Assembly (NCBI GenBank): GCA_026874595.1
Contig: CM049306.1
Location: 108,025,142-108,089,141, forward strand
DNA from: Sipunculus nudus
Taxonomy: Eukaryota; Annelida; Sipuncula; Golfingiida; Sipunculidae
DNA: 64,000 bases
Direction of reading: 5' to 3'
In this document: piece after piece, positions 49,847 to 60,944 of the stretch
Layout: every line of letters begins with the position of its first letter
Position numbering within the stretch: the stretch's first letter is position 1
Program-made: the position numbers and the translations under genes
The notes under the pieces: model-generated
Told to the model about the DNA's origin: nothing
What the model saw: only the letters and a program-made list of their open reading frames with translations
Databases searched by the model: none

Positions 49847-49958
49847 ACAAGCTAAAGTGTGTATACTTTGCAACATCGCCAAATGGACACAAATTCTATT
49901 AAGCCGGCCGACTTTTGCGAAGCCGAGTCGAGCCATGAAAGTCGGCTGCCTTTTAAAT

Positions 49959-51333
49959 TAATGTTGTATCGTCCAAGTCAGCCACAATTAATGTTGCATT
50001 GTCCAAGCCAGCCACAATTAATGTTTTATTGTCCAAGCCAGCCACAATTAATGTTGTATTGTCCAAGCCAGCCACAATTAATGTTGCATTGTCCAAGCCA
50101 GCCACAATTAATGTTGTATTGTCCAAGCCATCCACAATTAATGTTTTATTGTCCAAGCCAGCCACAATTAATGTTGCATTGTCCAAGCCAGCCACAATTA
50201 ATGTTGTATTGTCCAAGCCAGCAACAATTAATGTTGCATTGTCCGAGCCAGCCACAATTAATGTTGCATTGTCCAAGCCAGCCACAATTAATGTTGCATT
50301 GTCCAAGCCAGTCACAATTAATGTTGCATTGTCAAAGCCAGCCACAATTAATGTTGCATTGTCCAAGCCAGCCACAATTAATGTTGCATTGTCCAAGCCA
50401 GCCACAATTAATGTTGTATTGTCCAAGCCAGCCACAATTAATGTTGCATTGTCCAAGCCAGCCACAATTAATGTTTTATTGTCAAAGCCAGCCACAATTA
50501 ATGTTGTATTGTCCGAGCCAGCAACAATTAATGTTGCATTGTCCGAGCCAGCCACAATTAATGTTGCATTGTCCAAGCCAGCCACAATTAATGTTCTATT
50601 GTCCAAGCCAGCCACAATTAATGTTGTATTGTCCATGCCAGCCACAATTAATGTTGCATTGTCCAAGCCAGCCACAATTAATGTTGCATTGTCCAAGCCA
50701 GCCACAATTAATGTTGCATTGTCCAAGCCAGCCACAATTAATGTTGCATTGTCCAAGCCAGCCACAATTAATGTTGCATTTTCCAAGCCAGCCACAATTA
50801 ATGTTGCATTGTCCAAGCAAGCCACAATTAATGTTGCATTGTCCAAGCAAGCCACAATTAATGTTGTATTGTCCAAGCCAGCCACAATTAATGTTGTATT
50901 GTCCAAGCCAGCCACAATTAATGTTGCATTGTCAAGCCAGCCACAATTAATGTTTTATTGTCCAAGCCAGCCACAATTAATGTTGCATTGTCCAAGCCAG
51001 CCACAATTAATGTTTTATTGTCCAAGCCAGCCACAATTAATGTTGTATTGTCCAAGCCAGCCACAATTAATGTTGCATTGTCCAAGCCAGCCACAATTAA
51101 TGTTGCATTGTCCAAGCCAGCCACAATTAATGTTTTATTGTCCAAGCCAGCCACAATTAATGTTTTATTGTCCAAGCCAGCCACAATTAATGTTGCATTG
51201 TCCAAGCCAGCCACAATTAATGTTTTATTGTCCAAGCCAGCCACAATTAATGTTTTATTGTCCAAGCCAGCCACAATTAATGTTTTATTGTCCAAGCCTG
51301 CCACAATTAATGTTGCATTGTCAAGCCAGCCAA
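49959..51333. repeat. 30-bp minisatellite, about 46 copies
   Basis: The unit is ccaagccagccacaattaat + gttgcattgt, 30 bp throughout. Variation is concentrated at one place (gttGCA, gttGTA, gttTTA or ttCTA before ttgt), with rare single changes elsewhere. A 1-bp deletion near 50932 (gtcaagcc for gtccaagcc) shifts the phase; the same change recurs near 51321. Two forward frames (363 codons from 49859; 458 codons from 49999) and reverse frames (for example AGLDNATLIV repeats) are open because the unit is ten codons long. I treat them as by-products of the array. Flanks on both sides contain agtcagctg (about 49771 and 51367). Confidence 0.97.
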
Positions 51334-51827
51334 AATTGTGTGGCCTACACGGCTCCAGGCTCTACAGTCAGCTGACATAACAAATCAACAAATGCAGGTT
51401 AACAATTGATTTTGCAATCGTTTAACATGGAAAAATCTTTTCAGACACATGCTGATACGTATTCAGAACCTTATTTCAAATCATAATTGAATGAACATTT
51501 AAAGATATCAATGCAGTTTGCCCATGCTTCACCTTTTTCTCTGCGTAGGGAACCGAATAAAAGTATTTTATAATGTATTTAAAGGTCTTAATTAACAAAA
51601 TATGAAAATGAAAAATATATATAAATGCTGTGTGTTTGCGTTTCAGATCAACTGGGCATGGAGCTATGACGGTGACCATGTGTAAAGGGCCTATATATCG
51701 TGTGTGTTGATATCCATGGTGTTCTTAATATGTTAAAATACAGAGATTGGAACTGATTAATGCATTTAAAGTCATTATACAATAAAATCGTGCATGTTGG
51801 TAGGCCCACTCATCAATGAAACAATGT

Positions 51828-52003
51828 CAGGGGCTGATCCAGGATTTGGGCAAGAGGGGGTCCAACCAAGTAGGTCTAATGAAAAAAACTACCGGAAAAG
51901 GGATGTCCAGGCCGCAAAATTTGGTCTTAAACCCTTAAAAAGTTGCGGTGACTGAAAAAAGGGATAGAACCCCCCCCCCCCCCCCCCCCCGGATCCGCTC
52001 CCG
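51828..52003. mobile_element. hAT-like MITE, copy 3, with target duplication
   Basis: Starts CAGGGGCTGATCCAGGATTT and ends GGATCCGCTCCCG after a C run. It is flanked by ACAATGT on both sides (51821-51827 and 52004-52010), or by 8 bp with one mismatch, as expected for hAT. The interior matches the copies at 6320 and 30831 (gggggtccaacc, ggccgcaaaatttggtc, aaaaagttgcggtgactgaa). Confidence 0.8.
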
Positions 52004-52009
52004 ACAATG

Positions 52010-52817
52010 TTTAATAATGGCTGGAGATGGAGTTGACTAAATTCCCAATGCCATATCTGTCAGTACCCGTCACACAAAACACAAAATGATGAGACCTCGT
52101 CTGGACTCCAGGCAGGCTTATTGTCCAGAATAAGCAAGTCCACAGAATCAGACAAAAAAACTGTGGAATATTGACTTTGATAATATAGATTCAATCATAA
52201 CAGGCCAAATAATCAGCAGACTCGGATTTTCCCGTGATGTGATGAGTACGAGGGAACAAATCTAAACCAGCTGTGACTGAAATTGACATCAGACTCTATC
52301 ACGTCCAGCTGCCAGACTGGCTCAGTCGGGAAATGATGTCAGGTTCAGGAAGCACAACTCAGTTTCAGCTCAGAATGTTTTCAATTTCCAAACCCGCGAT
52401 GCACACTCAAATTGCACTCGGAGAGTTTTTTCTTCTCCGGAATGCAACATTTCATCACCCTAAATCCTTCACCTTTTGACCCTTACACCAGCATTTCACC
52501 ATCTGGGTAACCATAAATTAAGGCGACGTCTACATTTACATTTCTCCTTGGGCACCAGGATCGTATTTCACTTGTCCATGGCCACGATCATCGAACTTAT
52601 GATTCCGGAACCAGTGTTGTTGTAAATGTACAAATGTACACTTTCCGAGGCGGACACTATGAATAAACTGTACACTGGATCAGAGATTCACCTCTATACG
52701 GAAATGTTAAAATTAAGTTTTATTCTCCTAAAAGGTAAGGGTGTGTGTGTGTAGGGGGGGTGGGGGTGACTGAAACAAGGGCCATGACTGAAGACAAAAT
52801 CACAAATCGATCACATG
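52010..52817. other. no recognisable gene
   Basis: Unrecognised sequence with a (TG)n/G-run at about 52741-52765. No coding signature. Confidence 0.5.
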
Positions 52818-53290
52818 ATAAATGTTTCTGTGAACTTTTGTGCTACAGACTGCAGCCGTTCCTTGGATATTTGTACCGGTAATATGTACTCTATCGATCA
52901 TTTATGCAAACGCATCAAATCGTCAAAATTTGCAGTTTATCACATTTAAAATTCCTCAAAGATATTTTCTTGAAATAATTTTGAATGAATTCATACCCAT
53001 TTTAACCACATTTCTCTCAGGAATTGTTAAACATGACAGGTATGACAAAATGTTGATACCTTATGACTAAACTGGAAAAAAAGAGGAACTAATATGTTGG
53101 CAGGCAGAAAGAAGGTCAACACACCTGGCGCCATCTACAACTCAATATCACATTGGATTCACAGGGTAAATGTTTGTGTAAAATTTTGTGCTGAAGACTG
53201 CAGTCATTCCTGTTGTTATTTGGTAAAATAATGTGTGCAATACATCCAACTTTCAAATTCTGCCATCAAATTTTAAGTTCCGTAAAGTTG
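52818..53290 (+). repeat. 348-bp direct duplication, diverged
   Basis: aaatgtttctgtgaactttt...gtgctacagactgcagccgt at about 52820 is repeated as aaatgtttgtgtaaaatttt...gtgctgaagactgcagtcat at about 53168. Each is followed by attcct/gtt-cttgg and later by caaa-tttgca and ttccgtaaa/cctcaaag. Lies just left of the hAT-like element. Confidence 0.55.
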
Positions 53291-53677
53291 CCATCTTGAA
53301 AACAATTAGACTTAATTCCAGGGGCGTAGGGGGGGGGGGGTTCAACGCATATAAATAAATATCTTGTCACTTCTTTAATTCCCCTCTTGTGACATATGAC
53401 AGCAGCTTCACCTAATAGAGCGCTGTGAGATATGCATGGTGCTGCAGCAAGCAAGGCACTTATACTTTGGTCTTTACTCAAACGCGTAATTTCATGAGTT
53501 ATATATAGGAAGGGCATGTTTAAATGTTTTAAGATGAAAGAATCCAATCTTTCGATAAACTGACTGTTTTGTTTTATTACAATATTATCAAAATTAAAAT
53601 CATGCTTTATTTCAAGGCTACATCAATTTCATTTTAAAATTAGTGATTATGTTTCTGTAATTTGCGAGGTTTTATTA

Positions 53678-55280
53678 GCTCAGCTGACTGAAAGTCATCT
53701 GCAGCTATAGCGATCACTCTTTGTCCATCGTCCGTCTGTCGTGCCGTCTGTCTGTCCATCTGTCCGTTAACCAGGCACAAATCATAACCACTGGACCTAG
53801 AACCTTGTAACTTGAGATTCTGAGAGGTCCATGAAAAATCTCCTTGGAAACCAGAAATTAGTAGTCTGTTACCCATATCCTTCGAGCTATGGGGCCCCAA
53901 AGTACCCCCCAGAAAAGTAAAAAATTTCATACAAAAACATCAATATCTCATTAACTACATCACTGATGGTCATGATTTTTTGCATACATATTGATCATGA
54001 GATGTTCCATCAGTTCCTGCAGACTGGTGGCGCCACCTGTATTTTTCGATTTTTTACGAATTTTTTTCTCTATTTTTGAGACCTTTAAAAATGTGAACAT
54101 CTGTTAACGAGGCACAAATTGTAAAGACTGGACCTAGAATCTTCATTCTTGAGACATTGAGAGGTCAATGAAAAAATGTCCATGGAAACCAGAAATTAGG
54201 TCTCTGTTACCCATATCCTTCGAGCTATGGGGCCCCGAAGTACCCCCCAGAATAGTCAAATATTTCATACAAAAACTTCAATATCTCATTAACTTCCTCA
54301 CTGATTGTCATGATTTTTGGCATACATATTGATCATGAGATGTTCGATCAGTTCTTGCAGACTGGTGGCGCCACCTGTATTGTTTGATTTTTTTACGGTT
54401 TTTTCTCTATTTTTGAGACCTTTGAGGATGCTGTCATCTGTAAGCGTGGCACAAATCGTAACAACTGAACCTAGAATCTTCATTTTCGACACAGTGAGAG
54501 ACCTATGAAAAGTCTCCATGGAAACCAGAAATTAGGTCTCTGTTACCCATATCCTTCGAGCTATGGGGCCCCAAATTACCCCCCAGAATAGTCAAAAATT
54601 TCATACAAAAACTTCAATATCTCATTAACTACATCACTGATGGTCATGATTTTCGGCATGAAAAGTGACCTATGAAAAGTCTCCATGGAAACCAGAAATT
54701 AGGTCTCTGTTACCCATATTCTTTAAGCTGTATGGCTCCAAAATAACCCCCCCCCCCCCCCGGGAATAATGGAAAATTTGATACAAAAACTGCAGTATCT
54801 CAATAACTACAACACTGATGGTCATGATTTTCGGCATACATATTGATCATGAGCTGTTCCATCAGTTTCTGCAGACTGGGTGCGCCACCTCTATTTTTTT
54901 TCAAATTTTTACGAATTTTTTCTCTTTTTTTGAGACCTTTAAAGATGTGGTTATCTGTCAACAGGGTACAAATCGCAACAACTGGACCAAGAATCTTCAT
55001 TCTTGACACACAGGGAGACCCATGAAAAGTCTCCATGGAAACCTGAAATTAGGTCTCTGTTACCCATATTCTTTAAGCTGTATGGCTCCAAAATACCCCC
55101 CCAGAATAATGGAAAATTTGATACAAAAACTGCAGTATCTCAATAAATACAACACTGATGGTCATGATTTTCGGCATACATATTGATCATGAGCTGTTCC
55201 ATCAGTTTCTGCAGACTGGGTGCGCCATCTCTATTTTTTTCAAATTTTTACGAATTTTTTCTCTTTTTTTTGAGACCTTG
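53678..55280 (-). mobile_element. E-family repeat E1 (truncated), with TSD
   Basis: Begins gctcagctgactgaaagtca, then tcgtccgtctg-type tract and gttaaccaggcacaaatc, the E terminus in reverse orientation. It then runs through five diverged units: ccagaaattag lies at 53851, 54189, 54525 and 54692, and cctgaaattagg at 55042. The units are about 338 bp, with one truncated to 167. It stops abruptly at gagaccttg. TTTATTA flanks it on both sides (53671-53677 and 55281-55287), and the matching sequence in the right hAT copy runs through uninterrupted. The 'gggacccatgggtcac' end of the family is absent, so E1 is truncated. Confidence 0.75.
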
Positions 55281-55857
55281 TTTATTAACTTATGATTATT
55301 TGTTATTCAATAAGGTATCTGAATAAATTTCAAGTAATTATATCATTGAAATATACATTATATATTAACTTGAAATGACAATTGTCTGTAGGTAGTGGGT
55401 CCTTAAAAAGTACAGGTAAATATATCTTTATTTCAGTTTGACCTCTAAAATGTAACAATGATACATGATATGTTTATATTGAATTTGTGGCAAAGCGGCC
55501 AGGAGGATTCACCCGATGGAAATTTGAATTGGATTTATATTTGTAAGAGTATTGGGAATCATGAACAAGTGACCCATGGGTCATGACGCTCAGCTGACTG
55601 GGAAGAGATTCGCAAAAGGAAATTTTATCACCAGAATGGTAGTATATACCCATTCAACTGAAGCATCAAACAGATTAACCAACAGGCCAAGATTTAGTCT
55701 GTATTTATATATCTCAAAAATAGAGAAAAATGTGTAAACTTTTAAAACTAGAATACGGGTAACAGACAAGTGACTACATGTATCTGCCAAAATCGGATAG
55801 TGAGGCATGGATTGAGTGGCAAGGGGAAATAGAGTGAGGTATGTTGCATATTAGCAT

Positions 55858-56692
55858 GGATGTCTGCAGCCTAAATGTGTATGTAGGTTGTGCCACCTAC
55901 CACAAATCCAGAAAGCTGTCCAAGTTGTATACACCTGCAAAATTTTAGGCAGAAAAGTCAAACCACTACATGTATATGAGTGATTTTTGCCCATGGCAGA
56001 CAAACAGACAAACACTTTGCAAAAATCTTTGCAGGTAACCCCTCCAGTTTTGTGTATGATAAAGACCTATGTGAGATCTAAACACATGCACAATTTTGGC
56101 CCAATCGGTCAAATGGTTCCTCAGATATGAGCTTGGATGTGTGCAGCGTTAACTAGAATGTAGGTGGCGCTACCTGTCATAAAATCAAGAAAGCTGTCCA
56201 CGATGTATAAACCTGCAAAATTTTAAGCAGTTATGTCGAACCACTACAGAGAAATGAGTAATTTTAGGCCACGGCAGACTAACAGACAGACGCTGTGCAA
56301 ACATTGTTACAGGTGGCGCCACCATTTTTTGTGTATGTTACAGAGCTATCAAAGGGCTACATTTGTATAAATTTTATTTCCTGATCGGTCAAACGGTTCC
56401 CGAGATATAAGCTTGGATGTCATCAGCGTGAACGTGAACGTAGGTGGCGCCACCTGTCATAAAATCAAGAAAGCTATCCTGGATGTATACACATGACGAA
56501 TTTCAGGTGAATTAATCAATTCACTGCAGAGATATGAGTGATTTTAACCCAAGGCAGATGAACAGATGGACACTGTGCAAACATGGTTACATGTGGCGCC
56601 ACCATTTTTTGTGTATGTTATAAAGCAATCCAAGGGCTACATTTGTATCAATTTTATTTCCTGATCGGTCAAACGGTTCCCGAGATATAAGG
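55858..56692 (+). repeat. 278-bp tandem repeat, 3 copies (in E2)
   Basis: Units start at 55858, 56135 and 56415 with ggatgt. Each carries gtaggt-g-gccacct, aaatc-agaaagct-tcc, gagtgattt, cggcaga and aatcggtcaaa-ggttcc-gagat. Confidence 0.9.
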
Positions 56693-56888
56693 GTTTATGA
56701 GTGGAAAGGGACCCACAAATGGACACTGGATAGAGAGGAAAGGTCAGAGGTCAATGCAAATTGGTTAGGCACCAGTTCACATGTGACCCGATAATAGGTG
56801 TAAGTTTGGGAAAAATCGGTCCATTAGTCTCCGAGGAGCTCTCTGGAAACGAACGCCGCCGCGGAGGAGGAACTCGGTCAAAAACATA

Positions 56889-56918
56889 GTATCCGCAAAA
56901 CTTCGTTTTGGCGGATAC
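56889..56918. repeat. 30-nt hairpin (in E2)
   Basis: gtatccgcaaaac and its near-exact complement gttttggcggatac flank a ttc loop (one bulged base). It is preceded by cgccgccgcggaggaggaac. The GC/CpG-rich lead plus hairpin looks like the 3' end of a rolling-circle-type or similar non-autonomous element, and it marks the junction with the 340-bp array. Confidence 0.75.
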
Positions 56919-56924
56919 AAAAAT

Positions 56925-58900
56925 ACAGGTGGCTCCACCAGTCTACAGAAACTAATAAAAACACTTAATGGTCAATATCCATGCAAAAAATCATGGTGAT
57001 CCCTGCATTATTTGTTCAGATACTTCAGTTTTTGTATCAAATTGTCCATTATTCTGAGGGATACTTCGGAGTTCTATAGCTTGAAGGATATGGGTAACAG
57101 AGACCCAATTTCAAGTTTCCACAGGCACCTTTCATGGGCCTCCTTGCATGACAAGAATGAAGATTCTAGGTCCAGTTGTTGCGATTTGTACCCTGTTGAC
57201 AGATAACCACATCTTTAAAGGTCTCAAAAAAAAGAAAAAAAATCGTAAAAATTTGAAAAAAAATAGAGGTGGCACACCCAGTCTGCAGAAACTGATGGAA
57301 CAGCTCATGATCAATATGTATGCCGAAAATCATGACCATCAGTGTTGTAGTTATTGAAATACTGCAGTTTTTGTATCAAATTTTCCATTATTCTGGGGGG
57401 GGGGGGGGGGGTATTTTGGACCCATACAGCTTAAAGAATATGCGTAACAGAGACCTAATTTCAAGTTTCCATGGAGACTTTTCATGGGTCTCCCTGTGTG
57501 TCAAGAATAAAGATTCTTGGTCCAGTTTTTATGATTTGTGCCCTGTTAACAGATGTTCATATCTTTAAAGGTCTCAAAAATACAGAAAAATTTCGTAAAA
57601 AAAAACGAACAAATACAGGTGGTGCCACCAGTCTGCAGAAACTTATGAAACACTCCATGATTAATATCCATGCAAACAATTATGGTTATCTCTGCATTAG
57701 TTGTTCAGATACTTTAGCTTTTGTATCAGATTTTCCATTATTCTGATCTGTACTTTGGAGTGCCATAGCTCAAAGGATACGGGTAACAGAGACCAAATTT
57801 CAGGTTTCCATGGAGACTTATCATGAGTCTCCCTGTGTGTCAAGAACGAAGATTCTAGGTCCAGTCGTTACGATTTGTACCCTGTTGACAGATAACTACA
57901 TCCTTAAAGGTCTCAAAAATGGAGAAAACAATTCGTGAACATTGAAAAATACAGGTGGCGCCACCAGTCTGCACAAACTGATGAAACATCTCATGATCAA
58001 TATGTATGTCGAAAATCATGACCATCAGTGATGTAGTTAATGAGATATTGAAGTTTTTGTATGAAATTTTTTACTATTCTGGGGGGTTATTTTGGGCCCC
58101 ATAGCTCGAAGGATATGGGTAACAGAGACCTTATTTCTGGTTTCCATGGAGACTTTTCATAGGTCTCTCAGTGTGTCGAAAATGAAGATTCTAGGTCCAG
58201 TTGTTACGATTTGTGCCACGCTAACAGATGACAGCATCCTCAAAGGTCTCAAAAATAGAGGAAAAAATCGTAAAAAATCAAACAGTACAGGTGGCGCAAC
58301 CAGTCTGCAGGAACTGACCGAACATCTCATGATCAATATATATGCCAAAAATGAAGACCATCAGTGATGTAGTTATTGAGATATTGAAGTTTTTGTATGA
58401 AATTTTTTACTATTCTGGGGGATACTTTGGGGCCCCATAGCTCAAAGGATATGGGTAACAGAGACCTAATTTCTGGTTTCCAAGGAGATTTTTCATGGAC
58501 CTCTCAGTGTGTCAAGAATTAAGATTCTAAGTCCAGTCTTTATGATTTGTGCCTTGTTAACAGATGTTCACATTTTTAAAGGTCTCAAAAATAGAGAAAA
58601 AAATTCGTAAAAAATCGAAAAATACAGGTGGCGCCACCAGTCTGCAGGAAGTGATGGAACATCTCATGATCAATATGTATGCCAAAAATCATGACCATCA
58701 GTCAAGTAGTTAATGAGATATTGAAGTTTTTGTATGAAATTTTTGACTTTTCTGGGGGGTACTTTGGGGCCACATAGCTCGAAGGATATGGGTAACAGAG
58801 ACCTAATTTCTGGTTTCCAAGGAGATTTTTTATGGACCTCTCAGAATCCCAAGTTACAAGGTTCTAGGTCCAGCGGTTACGATTTGTGCCTGGTTAACGG
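56925..58900. repeat. 340-bp tandem units (in E2), inverted relative to E1
   Basis: About six units containing ggtggcgccaccagtctgca, gatcaatatgtatgcc, gtttttgtatgaaatttt and ggtaacagagacctaattt. The last motif recurs at about 57090, 57445, 57795, 58115, 58455 and 58790. They pair with the E1 units in reverse complement, so E1 and E2 could form a long stem. G runs interrupt some units (for example 57396-57410). Confidence 0.85.
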
Positions 58901-59549
58901 ACGGACAGACGGACAGACGGACGACGGACAAAGAGTGATCGCTATAGCTCAGATGACTTTCAGTCAGCTGAGCTAAAAAGGGTATTTCAGGTTGTTTCAG
59001 GCTGTTTAAATATCATGGAATTAGGGTGAATTCAAGAGTGCAAATTCTTCATAAATTGCAAGGAAGAGCTACAGAATTCGTCACAAAATTGTTCGCACAA
59101 TGTGTAAGACACCCAACAACAAGAGCCACTGGTCTTCTGAAAGGGAGTTTTCTGATTATAGTGCCTCCAGGGAATTTTGAAAACGTAGACGGCCCTAAAA
59201 TGCACACGTTTGCATGACTGGTCAGATTATCGATGGCGTTCTGACATTGAATCACCGCGGATCTAAAAAAAAGAAGAACAACAGAGCTGTATTTCTTCTT
59301 GCCTTTATCTATGGAGATCGCGGTTCGCAAATCAGTTGGTTGGTTCTAATGCCAAGTTTATAATTCCTGAAATACTTAAAATAGGACACACAGCCAAAAG
59401 CACCAAACATTTAAACTTTCACACTAATCTGGAAAAAAGGACCAAAACTGTACAACGCACTATATATAATGCCACTGCATTATACCGATTCCCCGAACCC
59501 CCCCCCCCCCCCCCCCCCCCTCCACCCTTAGGTACGTCACTCGGCCCTG

Positions 59550-59728
59550 CGTAATCCCATAAGTGAATTAAAAGTGAAATGACTGACGTGTGAGAACTGC
59601 CTTGTTTTAAAAGCTCCCACTAAACTGAAATAATAAATGCGGATTCATTCCAGAGATATTTGGTAACATACATTACATCATGTATGCAAACATTAAACTG
59701 TCAATTTTTTTGGATAAAAGTTCCATAA
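59550..59728. other. spacer between inverted hAT-like copies
   Basis: Short A+T-rich sequence between the left hAT-like copy and E3; nothing recognised. Confidence 0.5.
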
Positions 59729-60944
59729 CAAGGGACCTATGGGTCACGACGCTCAGCTGTTATATATGATAAAAAAATATTATTTAGAAATGAGGCACAT
59801 GCTGGTTTTGTGTGGTAATAAATATAAGCTGTATTATGAGTTGTTGTTGTTTAGCTTATGTATGATTTTGATAGTATTATTATATCAAATAGTATTTATT
59901 TTATTAACAAATGGAGTACTACTGTCACACAGATTTTGACTTGGCCATATAACTTATAAGCAGAACATATAATATAAAAGTTTAACTATTTATTAAAAAA
60001 ATTACGAATATTGTCCCAAATATAATTTTTATTAAAAATAATAAAAGAATCATATGATTTTTTAAAATGAAATATAACTGATATGATTATTAAAATAATA
60101 TTAAAGAATATATTCATACATGCATTCATGAATACATTTTGAAAGTATTTGCACAAGTATTCATATACTTTCATTTTTACCTAAATTCCCATTCTTTATG
60201 CAAGAAATTTTATAATGGAGTACATAATCATATTCGTATTTAAATACAATTACAAAGTATTCGCACCATGTCTGGTATTTATTCAGTTTTCACCAAACAA
60301 TGATGATGAGAATCCAGAATATACAAATTTCACACATTTAAATAATGATCATAAGTACCTGGTTTTATGGCTTTTATTTATATTAAAAAATAACTGTAAA
60401 AAATTCATTTTGGACTAATTTCACATCAATGTACACACTAGACACAGTAGGAATCTAGATTAATATTATCAACTGCATCTTTGTCTATCATTAATTTCCT
60501 TCATATAATCCTTAATGATTAGTAATGAATAATATGATTTACTTCTTTATCATTAAAAATGAACTGAAAAATGCCATAGGTGACTGCATGGTGTTATTTG
60601 GAATATGTGACATTCTACCCATCGATACAAGATTCTTATATCATCAGTAACTGCAAGTTAATTTCCTGTTATTATAAACTAACAAATTCCTTTTCTATTT
60701 TTCTTTAATTTGTTATTAAAAACCAATAAAAATTTATTAATTTATTGTTTATTGTTATGTTGTTGGTTAAAACTACTAGATGAGTTGGGTTGAACACCTG
60801 GATCAACTGTGGCTGGCCATAAGCTGCCTGGATTCTCCCCTCAAGCGTGCATAATTTGATGAAAGGTCAACAAGGTCAACAAACAGGTGACTCAAGAGGG
60901 GCTGGAGAGAGCCAAAGTCTGACAGGGTCTCATAAAAAACATTA

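Larger units (their letters stand above)
55566..58974 (+). mobile_element. E-family repeat E2, apparently complete
   Basis: Begins caagtgacccatgggtcatg + acgctcagctga and ends gacggacgacggacaaagag ... tttcagtcagctgagct. In the right hAT copy the same point reads gaatcatggaaaaagagcat without interruption, so E2 is an insertion with no clear target duplication. Inside are a three-copy 278-bp array, a hairpin, and about six 340-bp units that are the inverted counterparts of the units in E1. No protein-coding content. Confidence 0.7.
53319..59549 (+). mobile_element. hAT-like element, left copy, split by two insertions
   Basis: The left end is CAGGGGCGTAGGGGGGG at 53319. The right end is CACCCTTAGGTACGTCACT followed by cggccctg. 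The 8 bp outside are cttaattc and cgtaatcc, a 6-of-8 match that may be an old target duplication. Segments 53440-53670, 55290-55520 and 58985-59549 align, in order, with the reverse complement of 62521-64000, so they are one element interrupted by E1 (53678-55280) and E2 (about 55566-58974). Without these it is about 1.2 kb. A frame at 59026-59217 is the decayed counterpart of the 85-codon frame in the other copy. No transposase domain is recognisable. Assignment to hAT rests on the termini. Confidence 0.65.

Noticed and set aside
49959-51333. CRISPR array
   Set aside because: The repeats are contiguous without unique spacers, and the DNA is eukaryotic.
49859-51380. 363- and 458-codon frames as a genuine repetitive protein gene
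   Set aside because: Several frames and both strands are equally open, a 1-bp deletion changes phase, and no transcript signals are tied to them. Kept only as a finding to test.
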